From the NCBI RefSeq assembly GCF_014217335.1, contig NZ_CP060092.1:4171501-4235500 (forward strand): 64,000 nt of DNA, in the 5' to 3' direction. Numbering within the stretch: position 1 is the stretch's first letter; every line of letters begins with the position of its first letter. The position numbers and the translations under genes were made by a program. This DNA comes from Teredinibacter purpureus. Its GTDB lineage: Bacteria; Pseudomonadota; Gammaproteobacteria; Pseudomonadales; Cellvibrionaceae. Shown here piece after piece: positions 52,954 to 63,921 of this stretch. The notes under the pieces were generated by a model that had not been told where the DNA came from, made no database searches, and saw only the letters and a program-made list of their open reading frames with translations.

Positions 52954-55900
52954 TCAACCCGTTATGTCGACTATTTGTTGCCACTGCTTGTTTAAACGCT
53001 TATCCGAGACAGGAAACTGGGTTTTTAATTCCTGCGCAAAAAGCGATACACGAAGTTCTTCTGTCATCCACCGGTAGTCACGCCAACACGTTATCTCTTC
53101 GTAGCGCGCATGCCCCATACGCTCCAAATGGTCTTTATGACGCCGCCAATGCCCTTCAAGAGCGGCAATATGCGTTTTGTCTCTTTGCGTATTTTGCGGT
53201 GCTTTTTCTAACCGCGCCAGAATAGCACGTAGATAGCGAGGAAAATGTTGCAGCCATTTCCACGGTGTGGACTGTAAAAAACCGGGCAAGAATAACTCAC
53301 TGAGCTGATAATTGATGTCGCCAAATGTAAACGCCAATACCAGTGCGTTTTTATTCGCTTTCATTTGTTTTTTAATTTCAACCGCTAAGGGTAAAACCTC
53401 AATTAGGAGGTTTTCATAGTCTCGAGCGATATCGACAATATGCACCCGCCCTTTCTCAACATACTGTTTAAAAGTGTCTTCATCTCGCACGGTGCTTGGG
53501 TCAACCTCTGCAAAGCAAGCACGTGCAACGGTGGCCATAATAATATCGTCTATTACTTGATCTCTATGCCCTAAATTCAGTACCGCTAGACCAATGTCTT
53601 TCCCTCTGAGCACTTCTTTACGTAAATACTTTACCGTGGGCGATAAAGATAAACGCGCTAAACGAACGACCCCTTGCCGTGTTTGGCTACGAGCCTCTAA
53701 GGGGTTATCGATAACCGAGATGGCAACATTTTCACCTTTATCGACGAGTGAGGGAAACCCTTTAACTTGAACACCCCCACGCGGCATCTGAACCTCCGTT
53801 GGAAGTGTGTGGAAATCCCACGTGTTCACGACCTCGCGTTCAACCTTATGGTGAACGGAACTCAACGTTTGCTTCACTTGCTGACGATAACGCTCGCGCA
53901 ATTTATCGAGGTCACGATCACGGTCGATGATGTCGCCAACCGCATCCACCACTTGAATATTCATACGGTAAAAATAATCGAGATCACTAAGTGCCCAATC
54001 AGCCTCGGTGATTTTAACATCCACCAGTTGCTGTAACACTTCACCTAGGTGATCGTGTAATGCTCGCTTACTCGGCTGTAATTTTGCTAACGCTCTATCA
54101 ACATACTGCGGCACCGGCACTAATTTTTTACGGATAGCTTTTGGTAAGCTTTTTAGCATCGCGATACACTTTTCCCGCAATAACCCTGGCACCAACCACT
54201 CTAGCCGCCCTTGGGGCAATACATGTAAGAACTCAACCGGTATACGCACGCTAACGCCATCGTCTAGGTGTCCTGGCTCAAAATGATAATAAAGCGGCAA
54301 ACTCAAACCATCACATTCCAACAGGCTTGGAAACTGTGCTTCGGTCACATCAGTAGCCGAATGCAGCATTAATTGCTCGCGCTCCAACTTTAAGAGTGCA
54401 GGTGCGTCTTCCTCGGCCTTCTTTCGCCAATGTTCAAACCCCGCAAGCGTGGTAATGTCGTCGGGTATAACCGCATCATAGAAATCATAGACAACTTCAT
54501 CATCGACTAAAATATCACGACGACGCGCCTTGGCTTCAAGTATTTGTACTTCATTTAACAACCACTCGTTGTAGATAAAGAAATGACCACTATTGCTTTC
54601 GTTCGCTGTGTTTTTTCTTAACTGTATTTCCTTTTCGAGAAGCTTGCGCAAGGATTTGTGCTTGGCATAACGGCCCTCAACTAGCGCCTGCCGAATAAAT
54701 AATCGTCTAGACTCTGCCTTATCGATCTTGTTGTACGCTACGCGTTTTTTCTCTACCAGTACGAGACCGAATAGCGTTATACGATCATAGGCCATCACTT
54801 GGCCACTTAACGCATCATAAAATGGCTCATGATAATGATGTTTAACTAAATGTGTGCTGTTATCGAGCGCCCAGTTGGGTTCTATCTTCGCCACCATGTG
54901 CGCAAATAACTGACTTGTTTCAATATACTCCGCACCCATCAACCATTTCGGTCGTTTTTTATTCTGGGACGACCCTGGAAATATCTGAAACTTTCGGTTT
55001 CGGCTGCCCAAGTATTCCGTCACGGCACGCCCTTTGGGTTTATCGCCTTTGGTGCCAGCACTCTTGGTTTCTTCGTTTTTCAAACCTAAATTCGAAAGTA
55101 AACCCGTGACCAGCGCGCGATGTATCGACTCGTAACTGGCGGCTTCACTATTTTCAGTAAATTTAAGTGATTTGACTGCTAAACGCAGTTGATGATGTAA
55201 GTCGCGCCACTCGCGCACCCGCAAGTAATTAATAAACTCAGACTTACACAGTTTTCGTAACTGATTCTGCGACAGCTCTTGGCGCTGCTCTTCCAGGTAA
55301 CGCCATAAATTCACCAGAGCACTAAAATCAGAATTTTCATCCCAAAATCGACGGTGTTTTTCATCGGCGGCTTGGCGCTTTTCGTTGGGCCTATCGCGCG
55401 GGTCCTGAATACTTAGGCCGCTGATAATAATTAGAATTTCAGTTAAACAGCCCTGTTTTGCCGCAGCTATTACGATACGAGCAAAACGCGGGTCTACCGG
55501 CAAGCCTTGTAGTTGTCGACCTAGAGATGTGACATGCCCGCGCTTATCGACGGCTTGCAGCTCTTCGAGCAATGTATAGCCATCATTCACTAACCGGTTT
55601 TCAGGTTTTTCTACAAAGGGGAATTTACGCACATCACCAATGCGCAGCTGTAACATTTGCAAAATAACCGCAGCTAAATTGGTTCGCTGAATTTCAGGAT
55701 CTGTAAACGCTGGGCGGGTATTAAAATCGTCTTCGTCGTACAAACGATAGCAAACCCCTTCTGCCACACGACCACAGCGTCCTTTACGCTGATTTGCACT
55801 GGCCTGAGATATAGCCTCAATTGGCAAACGTTGGACTTTCGTTCGTACGCTGTAGCGGCTAATACGCGCACGACCGGGGTCAATAACATACCGAATACCC

Positions 55901-57039
55901 GGTACAGTAAGCGATGTTTCGGCGACGTTGGTCGCCAATACTACGCGCCGACCCTTATGATTTTGAAAGACGCGGTTTTGCTCCGCTAAACTTAAGCGCG
56001 CATAAAGCGGCAATATGTCTAAGTGGGGAAAGCTCGCTGTTTTAATCGCATGAGAGGTTTCTCTAATTTCGCGCTCACCGCTTAGAAACACGAGAATATC
56101 GCCACCGTGCTGTCGAGAACATTTTAAGATTTCGTCTACAGCACCCACTATCGCTTCGGTCACATCTTCATAATCTTCATCCCAAGGACGATAGATTGTT
56201 TCAACAGGGAATGTTCGACCAGAAACTTCTATTATGGGGGCTTTTTTATTGCCTAATGTGAAGTGTGTAGAAAATTTTTCTAGGTCTATTGTAGCCGAGG
56301 TGACAATGACTTTTAGTTCAGGGCGTTTGACTAATAGACCTTTTAAATACCCCAATAGAAAATCAATATTCAAGCTACGCTCGTGTGCTTCATCAATAAT
56401 GAGCGTGTCATATTTTAATAACAACGGATCTTGCTGTATTTCAGCAAGCAAAATACCGTCTGTCATTAGTTTTATGTAGGTGCTTTCGTCGGAGTGATCC
56501 GAAAAACGAACCTGATAGCCAACCTCATTACCTAGGTTCACCGACAATTCTTCAGCTATTCGGCTCGCAACTGTACGGGCAGCAATTCGACGGGGCTGGG
56601 TGTGGCCAATCATGCCTTTTATACCCCGCCCCAATTCTAAGCATATTTTCGGAATCTGTGTGGTTTTACCCGAACCTGTCTCCCCAGCAAGAATCACCAC
56701 TTGATGGTTCTGTATTTGCTCAGCAATTTCGGCTCTTTTAGCCGAAATTGGTAAGGCGTCATCATAGGTAATAGCCGGTAAACCGGCGTGACGAGACTCT
56801 ACCCTGGAAATGGCTGCCACGAGCCTATCCCGTAGCTCTTGCGTTTTTTTAGTGGCCGGCTGCTGGCCCAGTTGTTGTTTTTCAACGGTTTGCCATAGTC
56901 GCTCTAACCGTTGTTTATCGCGTAAGCTCACCTGTTCTAACGCCGCAATAACCAGCTCGCGGGCTAGGGGTTCTTCATTGGAAGAATCACGTTGAGAAAG
57001 GTTTAACGAGGAGTTATCAGGTTTTTCGGAAGATATCAT
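52954..57039 (-). CDS. hrpA: ATP-dependent RNA helicase HrpA
   Basis: A 1361-residue DEAH-box helicase (E. coli 1300) that rescues stalled or collided ribosomes. Walker A GETGSGKTT at 119-127, DEAH at 216-219 (IIDEAHERSL), motif III SAT in VTSATIDLEKF, motif VI QRKGRCGRV, then the helicase-associated, OB-fold and large C-terminal DUF3418 regions (ending near 1350). The ATG has no clear Shine-Dalgarno; a hairpin lies directly upstream. It follows the chemotaxis receptor gene on the same strand. Confidence 0.96.
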   Translation of the reverse strand: MISSEKPDNSSLNLSQRDSSNEEPLARELVIAALEQVSLRDKQRLERLWQTVEKQQLGQQPATKKTQELRDRLVAAISRVESRHAGLPAITYDDALPISAKRAEIAEQIQNHQVVILAGETGSGKTTQIPKICLELGRGIKGMIGHTQPRRIAARTVASRIAEELSVNLGNEVGYQVRFSDHSDESTYIKLMTDGILLAEIQQDPLLLKYDTLIIDEAHERSLNIDFLLGYLKGLLVKRPELKVIVTSATIDLEKFSTHFTLGNKKAPIIEVSGRTFPVETIYRPWDEDYEDVTEAIVGAVDEILKCSRQHGGDILVFLSGEREIRETSHAIKTASFPHLDILPLYARLSLAEQNRVFQNHKGRRVVLATNVAETSLTVPGIRYVIDPGRARISRYSVRTKVQRLPIEAISQASANQRKGRCGRVAEGVCYRLYDEDDFNTRPAFTDPEIQRTNLAAVILQMLQLRIGDVRKFPFVEKPENRLVNDGYTLLEELQAVDKRGHVTSLGRQLQGLPVDPRFARIVIAAAKQGCLTEILIIISGLSIQDPRDRPNEKRQAADEKHRRFWDENSDFSALVNLWRYLEEQRQELSQNQLRKLCKSEFINYLRVREWRDLHHQLRLAVKSLKFTENSEAASYESIHRALVTGLLSNLGLKNEETKSAGTKGDKPKGRAVTEYLGSRNRKFQIFPGSSQNKKRPKWLMGAEYIETSQLFAHMVAKIEPNWALDNSTHLVKHHYHEPFYDALSGQVMAYDRITLFGLVLVEKKRVAYNKIDKAESRRLFIRQALVEGRYAKHKSLRKLLEKEIQLRKNTANESNSGHFFIYNEWLLNEVQILEAKARRRDILVDDEVVYDFYDAVIPDDITTLAGFEHWRKKAEEDAPALLKLEREQLMLHSATDVTEAQFPSLLECDGLSLPLYYHFEPGHLDDGVSVRIPVEFLHVLPQGRLEWLVPGLLREKCIAMLKSLPKAIRKKLVPVPQYVDRALAKLQPSKRALHDHLGEVLQQLVDVKITEADWALSDLDYFYRMNIQVVDAVGDIIDRDRDLDKLRERYRQQVKQTLSSVHHKVEREVVNTWDFHTLPTEVQMPRGGVQVKGFPSLVDKGENVAISVIDNPLEARSQTRQGVVRLARLSLSPTVKYLRKEVLRGKDIGLAVLNLGHRDQVIDDIIMATVARACFAEVDPSTVRDEDTFKQYVEKGRVHIVDIARDYENLLIEVLPLAVEIKKQMKANKNALVLAFTFGDINYQLSELFLPGFLQSTPWKWLQHFPRYLRAILARLEKAPQNTQRDKTHIAALEGHWRRHKDHLERMGHARYEEITCWRDYRWMTEELRVSLFAQELKTQFPVSDKRLNKQWQQIVDITG

Positions 57040-57044
57040 TGGCC

Positions 57045-57070
57045 ATGCGCGCTCTAATTTGAGCGCGCAT
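57045..57070 (-). promoter_or_regulatory. Perfect hairpin and TATAAT directly upstream of hrpA
   Basis: Ten-base arms ATGCGCGCTC/GAGCGCGCAT with a 6-base loop end six bases before the hrpA ATG. On the hrpA strand a consensus TATAAT overlaps the outer arm. If this is the -10 box, transcription would begin inside the hairpin and yield a very short leader. The region also opens an out-of-frame ATG (ATGGCCAATGA...) that overlaps the hrpA start and stops after nine codons. Confidence 0.5.
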
Positions 57071-57139
57071 TATACTGAACTAACGGTGCTTACACACCGC
57101 TTATAACGGGCTCTGTTCATGGCGCCACATACAGCCTCG

Positions 57140-58762
57140 CTACGTCTGTCGAAGTTGACCGATGACGGTTTCGAGGTTCAACCTCGTTGCCCTCATTTGC
57201 TCAGCCGACTCGGTAACTTCCCCCGCTTGCTCTGCAGTAACATTGGCGATATCAGTAATACCTGTAATATTCTGGGTAATATCTTCTGCAACGTGCGCCT
57301 GCTCTTGCGCAGCGGCCGCAATTAGCTGGTTGACGCCGGTTATTTTATCTACCGCGCCACGAATAGCTTTTAGCATTTCCCCCGCCTCGTTGACTCTATT
57401 CATACTTTCTTGCGATTGCTCTCCCCCAGTCTCTATCGCCTTCACCGCTTCCTGCGCGCCATTTTGAACGCTTTCAATCATTTGGTGAATTTCTGCCGTA
57501 GATTCCTGGGTACGCTGAGCGAGTGTTCGCACCTCGTCGGCCACTACTGCGAAGCCTCTCCCCTGCTCACCTGCGCGCGCGGCTTCGATGGCGGCGTTAA
57601 GCGCGAGTAAATTTGTCTGCTCTGCGATGCCGCGAATAACATCTAACACTTTGCCAACCTCGGTCGTGTCGCGCTCTAAGCTAAGAATCACGTCAGTTGT
57701 ACTGGAGATATGGTCTTTCATGCGGCTCATTGTGGTAATGGCTGAATTCATGACACGTTCACCACTCACGGCGGCCTCATCGGCATCACTTGAAGCAGAC
57801 GACGCCTCAGCAGCATGCGTTGCGACTTCTTTCGCCGTAGAGGCCATTTCAGTCATTGCGGAAGCAGCATGATCCGTTCTCGCATATTGATCTTGCGTGC
57901 CGCGCTGAATGGCTTGTGACACTTGTGATAAGTGTGTATCCGTACGTTCCAGCTCTTGCATAACGATATAAATATCGTCTGTACTCGCCACTAGCTTCTG
58001 TCTCAGCCCGTCGATAGAGCGAGCCATTTCACCAAGCTCATCTTCCGACAATCGATCAACCTCAAACTTAAAGTCTCCGTTGGCTAAACGGCGTAGATTT
58101 GTGGTCATCATACCTATCGGTTTTGATATTTGTTGATGACCAATCATATGCGCACCAAAGCCCACAATGAGTACGGCGATAAAGACAATTACAATACTGG
58201 TGGTAATGGCGCTCGCCACTTGAGATTTCAGTGCACTGGAATGCTCTTGAGCTAAACCTTCCATAATATTGGCGGCCTCTTCCAAGTTTTCGGTGGGCTT
58301 GCGGTCAAGCCCTCGCACACTGGAGTCGGCGGTTTTATAATCATGGCCCGAGCTAACGAATGTGCCATAAGCGCTGGTGTACGTTGAGTAGATGGCCCCA
58401 TGCTCACGCTTAAACTCTTCGACCATTCGCTGCGCGTCTGTGGGCAAATCTTTACGCAAAATTTCGGAGGCAAACGACTGGATTTCGGTTTGTAGCCCCT
58501 GAAAACGAGACCAGTACTTATCCAAGTCGTTTTTAGTGTGCCCACGAATAAGCACATTCTTCCACTCTTGTACTTGACGCTTGTAATTCAGTGCTGTGCG
58601 ATCCATAAGGAAAGAGGCCGTCACCTCTTCCTCAAGCATGGCTCGATAATCATCCGTTTGAACACTGAGAATGGTAAAGGTGATAACGGACACCAATCCC
58701 ACAATTCCGACACTCACAACGCCAAGTAACATTACTTTGGCCCGCAAACTAAGTTGAAGCAT
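57140..58762 (-). CDS. Methyl-accepting chemotaxis protein
   Basis: A 540-residue transmembrane chemoreceptor. TM1 at about 9-33, a periplasmic helical bundle (about 34-182) of the four-helix type, TM2 at about 185-205, a HAMP domain (about 206-260, [20 protein letters not shown]) and a signalling domain. Its hairpin tip is canonical ([50 protein letters not shown]). No CheB/R tether pentapeptide at the C-terminus (ends [10 protein letters not shown]). Ligand unknown. It sits where many relatives carry tilS after accA. Confidence 0.94.
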   Translation of the reverse strand: MLQLSLRAKVMLLGVVSVGIVGLVSVITFTILSVQTDDYRAMLEEEVTASFLMDRTALNYKRQVQEWKNVLIRGHTKNDLDKYWSRFQGLQTEIQSFASEILRKDLPTDAQRMVEEFKREHGAIYSTYTSAYGTFVSSGHDYKTADSSVRGLDRKPTENLEEAANIMEGLAQEHSSALKSQVASAITTSIVIVFIAVLIVGFGAHMIGHQQISKPIGMMTTNLRRLANGDFKFEVDRLSEDELGEMARSIDGLRQKLVASTDDIYIVMQELERTDTHLSQVSQAIQRGTQDQYARTDHAASAMTEMASTAKEVATHAAEASSASSDADEAAVSGERVMNSAITTMSRMKDHISSTTDVILSLERDTTEVGKVLDVIRGIAEQTNLLALNAAIEAARAGEQGRGFAVVADEVRTLAQRTQESTAEIHQMIESVQNGAQEAVKAIETGGEQSQESMNRVNEAGEMLKAIRGAVDKITGVNQLIAAAAQEQAHVAEDITQNITGITDIANVTAEQAGEVTESAEQMRATRLNLETVIGQLRQT

Positions 58763-58889
58763 TAGTTACTCCCTGAAGGTTTCTTTCAGGATGAGTATAG
58801 GCGAAATAAGGGAATCGTCCGTTTTAGAGATCAATTGTGCGCGGTGAACAATTCTCAGCGAAGAAGGGGAGAACGAGTACATGGAGTTT

Positions 58890-58918
58890 CGGCGCTCAAA
58901 TGGCTGATTTGGGCGCCG
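58890..58918. terminator. Probable terminator hairpin after accA
   Basis: Twelve-base arms CGGCGCTCAAAT/ATTTGGGCGCCG with one mismatch or wobble and a 5-base loop, 27 bases beyond the accA stop on the minus strand. No T-tract follows, so termination may be inefficient or factor-assisted. Confidence 0.55.
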
Positions 58919-58944
58919 ATTATCAGAGGAAGCGGTTTAATCGC

Positions 58945-59901
58945 TTAGTCTTTTACGTTGCCGTAAGACATTAGGCGCTCATAACGACGATCGAGCAGGG
59001 TGTCTATATTTTCGGATTGTAACTGGTCCAACTGTTCGGATAACCGTTCTTTTAAACGCTCGGCCATGAGGTCCATATCGCGATGAGCGCCACCTAGGGG
59101 CTCTTCGATTGTCTCATCAATAATGCCTAAATCTTGTAAAATACTGGATGTAACACCCATTGCTTCAGCGGCAAGAGGAGCTTTTTCAACTGTTTTCCAA
59201 ATAATATTCGCACACCCTTCTGGCGAGATTACGAAGTAAGTTGAATATTGCAGCATGTTGAGATGATCACCCACGCCAATCGCAAGCGCACCACCAGACG
59301 AGCCTTCGCCGATAACAGTACAAATAATCGGTGTACGCAAACGCGACATTACAGCCAAGTTTTGAGCAATGGATTCACTAATACCACGCTCTTCACTATC
59401 AATGCCAGGGTAAGCGCCTGGTGTGTCGATAAGGGTTAAGACTGGAAGCTTGAAACGCTCGGCCATTTCCATTAATCGTAGAGCTTTACGGTAACCTTCG
59501 GGCTTGGGCATACCGAAGTTACGCATGACTTTATCTTTAACAGAGCGTCCCTTTTCTTCACCGATGACCATTACGGGCTTGCCGTTTAAACGGCCTATAC
59601 CTGAAATAATGGCTTTGTCGTCACCGAAATGACGATCGCCGTGTAGTTCATCCCAATCATCAAAAATACGCGGGATGTAGTCGGCAGTGTAGGGACGTTG
59701 AGGGTGTCGAGCGACTTGAACAATTTGCCATGGTGTAAGATTAGAGTAGATACGCTCTGTTAGCTTAGTGCTTTCTTCACGTAATCGGCCTATCTCTTCG
59801 CCAATGTTCAAATCGTTATCTGTTCCGACCAATTGAAGCTCTTCAATTTTGCCTTCGAGAACGGCAATCGGTTGTTCGAAATCGAGATAATTTAAATTCA
59901 T
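58945..59901 (-). CDS. accA: Acetyl-CoA carboxylase carboxyltransferase subunit alpha
   Basis: Transfers carboxyl from carboxybiotin to acetyl-CoA together with AccD, the first step of fatty acid synthesis. The protein has 318 residues, equal to the normal length. Motifs include [79 protein letters not shown] and [19 protein letters not shown] (oxyanion holes). It follows dnaE, a pairing widely conserved in gammaproteobacteria. Confidence 0.97.
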   Translation of the reverse strand: MNLNYLDFEQPIAVLEGKIEELQLVGTDNDLNIGEEIGRLREESTKLTERIYSNLTPWQIVQVARHPQRPYTADYIPRIFDDWDELHGDRHFGDDKAIISGIGRLNGKPVMVIGEEKGRSVKDKVMRNFGMPKPEGYRKALRLMEMAERFKLPVLTLIDTPGAYPGIDSEERGISESIAQNLAVMSRLRTPIICTVIGEGSSGGALAIGVGDHLNMLQYSTYFVISPEGCANIIWKTVEKAPLAAEAMGVTSSILQDLGIIDETIEEPLGGAHRDMDLMAERLKERLSEQLDQLQSENIDTLLDRRYERLMSYGNVKD

Positions 59902-60111
59902 GGTTACTGTTCGACCTTTGCAGCTAAATTGAGCGGAAAACGTGCAGAAAGCCCTTCTAAACGGGCGGGTCTGTCATTAAAGGTGGGCAAGTTTACCACC
60001 TGTTTGCCGTGATCATAAAGTCTAATTGCAGCGGTTTATTAACTATGCGTGTGCCCTAAATCACGCACTGATAAACCCATTATCGATTTCGCTCATTCGT
60101 TAATCGGTATT

Positions 60112-63100
60112 TTAATGGTACACGAGCTCTACATTGCTATGCCCATAGAGTATCCGTAAATCCTCCATTAACTCGTCCGTTGGCGCTACAGACCAACAAT
60201 CGGCCAGAGTATAGCGTGCACCCAAGCTAGCCTTTTGGTATTCGACCCACAAAGTACACGCACCCTTTCTATGCCCTGCCAATACTTTTTGCAGCTGCTG
60301 GGCGTAGTTCAGCGGTAGACTTTCACTGTTAAATGCCAACTTTATTGCCCGTACACAGGCCTGACGAGCATCGGTTAGGTCAGACACTTTGTCTGCTCGC
60401 ATTTTTAAACCGCCGCTGTAGTCGTCATTGCTAACCTGTCCTTCGACGACCAGCATTGCGTCTTTAACCAGTTTGTCCCTATATTCGTTGTAGGTGTCTG
60501 CAAATACAGCGATCTCTAAACGACCGGTTCTATCGTCTAAAGTAATGAACGCCATGGTATCACCACGTTTGGTTTTCATAACCCGAAACGCAACGACTAA
60601 CCCAGCCACTGTTTGTTTGCCTTTATCCCCTTTTAACTGTGCGATACGGGAGGATACAAAGTTAGACAGTTCTTGCTCGTATTCATCAATAGGGTGACCA
60701 GTAAGGTATAGGCCGAGGGTTTCTTTTTCGCCGTTTAGGCGGTCTTTAATACTCCAGCGACGCACACGGTGAAAATCTTGATAAACTGACTTGTTGTCAT
60801 CGCCACTTGGCACGACCTCTCCGAATAGGTCACTCATCCCAGCACTGGCATTGGCCGATTTTTGTTCTGCAGCTTTAACCGCCTCCGCTATGGCAACATA
60901 CATAACGGCTCGGTCGTAATCGATATCCAGACCTGGGCCAATTTTGTCGAAAGCGCCACTGCGCACTAAGGCTTCAAGGGCTCGCTTGTTAACTTTACGC
61001 CCGTCTACTCGAGCGCAAAAATCAAATAAATCTGTGAACGGGCCATTTGCTCGAGCGTCTATAATATTCTCGACAGGGCCTTCTCCTAAGCCTTTTATCG
61101 CGCCTAAACCATAAATAATATTGTCGTCGTCATCGACCGTAAACTGAAATTCTCCATTATTGACGTCCGGCGGCAATAACGGCATTTTCATGTTGCGGCA
61201 TTCTTCAATGAAGGTCACAACCTTGTCAGTTTTGTCCATATCCGACGACATGGTGGCAGCCATAAAATGTGCAGGGTAATGCGCTTTTAGCCACGCCGTT
61301 TGATAAGACACCAAAGCATATGCTGCCGAATGCGATTTGTTAAATCCGTAACCCGCAAACTTCTCAACAAGGTCGAAAATTTTAATCGCTAGCGTTGGAT
61401 CAATACCCAAACTCTTGGCGCCGTTCTCAAAACTTTCGCGCTGTTTGGCCATTTCCTCTGGCTTCTTTTTACCCATTGCACGACGCAGTAAATCTGCACC
61501 ACCAAGACTATAACCGGCGAGCACTTGGGCAATTTGCATCACTTGTTCTTGATACACGATAACGCCATAAGTCGGCTCTAAAATTGGCTTAAGGCTGTCA
61601 TGCTGATAGGTGGCATCGGGGTAAGCCACTTTTGCGCGGCCGTGCTTACGATTAATAAAATCGTCAACCATGCCAGACTGCAAGGGGCCGGGACGAAACA
61701 GCGCCACAAGTGCGATCATTTCTTCGAGGGTATCGGGTTGTAACCGCTTAATAAGATCTTTCATGCCGCGTGATTCTAACTGGAATACAGCGGTAGTCTC
61801 CGCGCGCTTGAGCATGGCGAATGTCTGGGCGTCGTCGAGCGGTATGGTGGTGATATCCAGCGGCAGCTCACCAAGGGTCTCTCGGCGGCAATCAATCATT
61901 TTTATCGCCCAGTCAATAATCGTGAGCGTGCGTAAGCCAAGGAAGTCGAACTTAACAAGGCCCGCATCTTCTACGTCATTTTTGTCAAACTGGGTAACCA
62001 AACCGCTACCGGTTTCGTCACAGTATAAGGGTGCAAAATCAACGAGCTTCGTTGGTGCTATCACCACACCACCCGCATGTTTACCAACGTTTCGAGTAAC
62101 GCCTTCTAGCTGTAAGGCGACATCCCAAATTTCTTGTCCATCACCGTCGTTTTTTAAAAATTCCTGTAAAATGTCTTCTTGTTCATACGCTTTGGTAAGC
62201 GTCATACCTACATCAGGAGGAATCATTTTGGAAAGTTTGTCGGCTAAACCGTACGATTTTCCTTGAACACGCGCAACATCTCGCACCACTGCTTTAGCGG
62301 CCATAGTACCAAAAGTGATGATCTGAGAAACCGCATCTCTCCCGTAATTGTCAGCCACGTAGCCGATAACTTTGTCACGATCTTCCATACAAAAATCGAT
62401 ATCAAAATCCGGCATCGATACTCGCTCAGGGTTCAAAAACCGCTCGAAAAGGAGATCGTACTGTAAGGGGTCTAGATCGGTAATGTCGAGCACGTAAGCG
62501 ACCAGGGAACCCGCACCAGAACCACGCCCAGGCCCAACGGGAATTTTATGGTCTTTCGCCCACTGAATAAAATCCATTACGATAAGAAAGTAACCAGGGA
62601 AACCCATCTGGATTATGATGTCTAATTCAAATTTCAAACGGTCGAGGTAATCTTGCTTTCGAACGTTGTAGTCGCTAGCCTCTACATCAAGAATTTTTAG
62701 AAGACGTTTATCTAGGCCGTCGTAACTAATCTTGGCGAAGTATTCATTTTCTGTTAACCCGTCAGGAATCGGATATTCAGGCAGGTAATACTTGCCGAGC
62801 TCAATTTCGAGGTTACAACGTTTTGCGAGTTCTAAGGTATTTTCTAACGCTTCGGGAATATCTGAGAAAAGCTCAGCCATTTCTGACGCCGTTCGAAAAT
62901 ATTGCTGATCACTATATTTTCGTTCACGACGAGGGTCATCCAGCGCCCTACCTTCACCAATGCACACTCGCGCCTCGTGCACTTCATGTTGGGATGAGTC
63001 GAGAAAACGAACGTCGTTGGTAGCAACAACCGGACAGCCGACATCTGAGGCGAGGTCGACAGCACGATGTAAGTATAATTCGTCGTGCTCACGCCCTGTA

Positions 63101-63612
63101 CGTTGTAACTCTATATAAAAGGCATCTGGAAAAATCGCCATCCATGCCAATAATTGTGTTTTTGCCTCTTCAAGCTTTCCTGTCACTAACAACTGGCCAA
63201 TATCACCAAATTTCGCTCCCGAAAGCGCTATAACGCCCGATGAATGTTCTTTTAACCATTCCGGATCGAGATAGGGTTCTCCATGGTATTGACCTTCCTG
63301 ATAGGAGCGAGAAATCAGTGCGGTTATGTTTTTATAACCTTCGACATTACGCGCAAACAAGGTAATGAGGGGTGGACGAATATCGTCATCGCTACTGTGT
63401 AGACGAAAATCGCAACCACATATAGGTTTTACCCCAGCACCTTGTGCCGCTCGGTAAAACTTCAATAAACCAAAAAAATTATGTAAATCACTTATGCCAC
63501 ACGCCGGCATCCCTTCGCTGACCACCCGTGCCAAAAGCGGTTTCACGCGAACAATACTGTCGACTAATGAAAATTCCGTGCGAACACGTAAATGTACAAA
63601 TTTTACACTCAT
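60112..63612 (-). CDS. dnaE: DNA polymerase III subunit alpha
   Basis: Replicative polymerase catalytic subunit. The start at 63612 gives 1166 residues (E. coli 1160) and the family N-terminus MSVKFVHLRVRTEFSLVDS; the frame continues to 63666 without homology. Domains in order: PHP (about 5-275), polymerase with active-site aspartates in MPDFDIDFCMEDRD (about 405), GPGRGSGAGSLVAYVL and helix-hairpin-helix elements, then the OB fold (TVAGLVVAFRVMKTKRGDTM) and a C-terminal tau-binding region. No strong Shine-Dalgarno is seen. accA follows 210 bases downstream. Confidence 0.97.
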   Translation of the reverse strand: MSVKFVHLRVRTEFSLVDSIVRVKPLLARVVSEGMPACGISDLHNFFGLLKFYRAAQGAGVKPICGCDFRLHSSDDDIRPPLITLFARNVEGYKNITALISRSYQEGQYHGEPYLDPEWLKEHSSGVIALSGAKFGDIGQLLVTGKLEEAKTQLLAWMAIFPDAFYIELQRTGREHDELYLHRAVDLASDVGCPVVATNDVRFLDSSQHEVHEARVCIGEGRALDDPRRERKYSDQQYFRTASEMAELFSDIPEALENTLELAKRCNLEIELGKYYLPEYPIPDGLTENEYFAKISYDGLDKRLLKILDVEASDYNVRKQDYLDRLKFELDIIIQMGFPGYFLIVMDFIQWAKDHKIPVGPGRGSGAGSLVAYVLDITDLDPLQYDLLFERFLNPERVSMPDFDIDFCMEDRDKVIGYVADNYGRDAVSQIITFGTMAAKAVVRDVARVQGKSYGLADKLSKMIPPDVGMTLTKAYEQEDILQEFLKNDGDGQEIWDVALQLEGVTRNVGKHAGGVVIAPTKLVDFAPLYCDETGSGLVTQFDKNDVEDAGLVKFDFLGLRTLTIIDWAIKMIDCRRETLGELPLDITTIPLDDAQTFAMLKRAETTAVFQLESRGMKDLIKRLQPDTLEEMIALVALFRPGPLQSGMVDDFINRKHGRAKVAYPDATYQHDSLKPILEPTYGVIVYQEQVMQIAQVLAGYSLGGADLLRRAMGKKKPEEMAKQRESFENGAKSLGIDPTLAIKIFDLVEKFAGYGFNKSHSAAYALVSYQTAWLKAHYPAHFMAATMSSDMDKTDKVVTFIEECRNMKMPLLPPDVNNGEFQFTVDDDDNIIYGLGAIKGLGEGPVENIIDARANGPFTDLFDFCARVDGRKVNKRALEALVRSGAFDKIGPGLDIDYDRAVMYVAIAEAVKAAEQKSANASAGMSDLFGEVVPSGDDNKSVYQDFHRVRRWSIKDRLNGEKETLGLYLTGHPIDEYEQELSNFVSSRIAQLKGDKGKQTVAGLVVAFRVMKTKRGDTMAFITLDDRTGRLEIAVFADTYNEYRDKLVKDAMLVVEGQVSNDDYSGGLKMRADKVSDLTDARQACVRAIKLAFNSESLPLNYAQQLQKVLAGHRKGACTLWVEYQKASLGARYTLADCWSVAPTDELMEDLRILYGHSNVELVYH

Positions 63613-63852
63613 AAAATAGGAAGACTTAGCTATAGAGGGAGGGCCTGCAATATTACTACAAAGCATCGAACTAAAACGCTCTAGTGACCGTTAACTTTGC
63701 GTGGCGTCACGTCATTCAACGCCAATTATTACCGGTAAGACTAGTACCTCGTGACCATAAATGCTTCTGAAAGTTACCTGAAAGAGGGAAAAGCAGTCTA
63801 TTACCACCCCTTAATCTCCAAGCATGCTACGAAAAAAATAGAAGCCCAATGT
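63613..63852. other. Upstream region of dnaE
   Basis: About 240 bases between the terminator of the right-hand gene and the dnaE start. It should hold the dnaE promoter; I see no convincing boxes. A 64-codon plus-strand frame (63751-63945) overlaps the terminator and the end of the minus-strand gene and is not called. Confidence 0.5.
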
Positions 63853-63879
63853 AAAAAAGCGCATCTTGCGATGCGCTTC
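63853..63879 (-). terminator. Rho-independent terminator of the right-edge gene
   Basis: On the minus strand: stem AAGCGCATC/GATGCGCTT, loop GCAA, followed by a run of T (TTTT). It lies 43 bases after the stop codon at 63922. A GNRA-type tetraloop (GCAA) caps the stem. Confidence 0.9.
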
Positions 63880-63921
63880 GTGAGTGTTAATATTCAACCC
63901 TTGGGTCGCTATTTCAATCGT

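Noticed and set aside
61670..62266. 198-codon plus-strand ORF inside dnaE
   Set aside because: Antisense to the dnaE polymerase domain; Ser/Pro-rich translation typical of a shadow frame.
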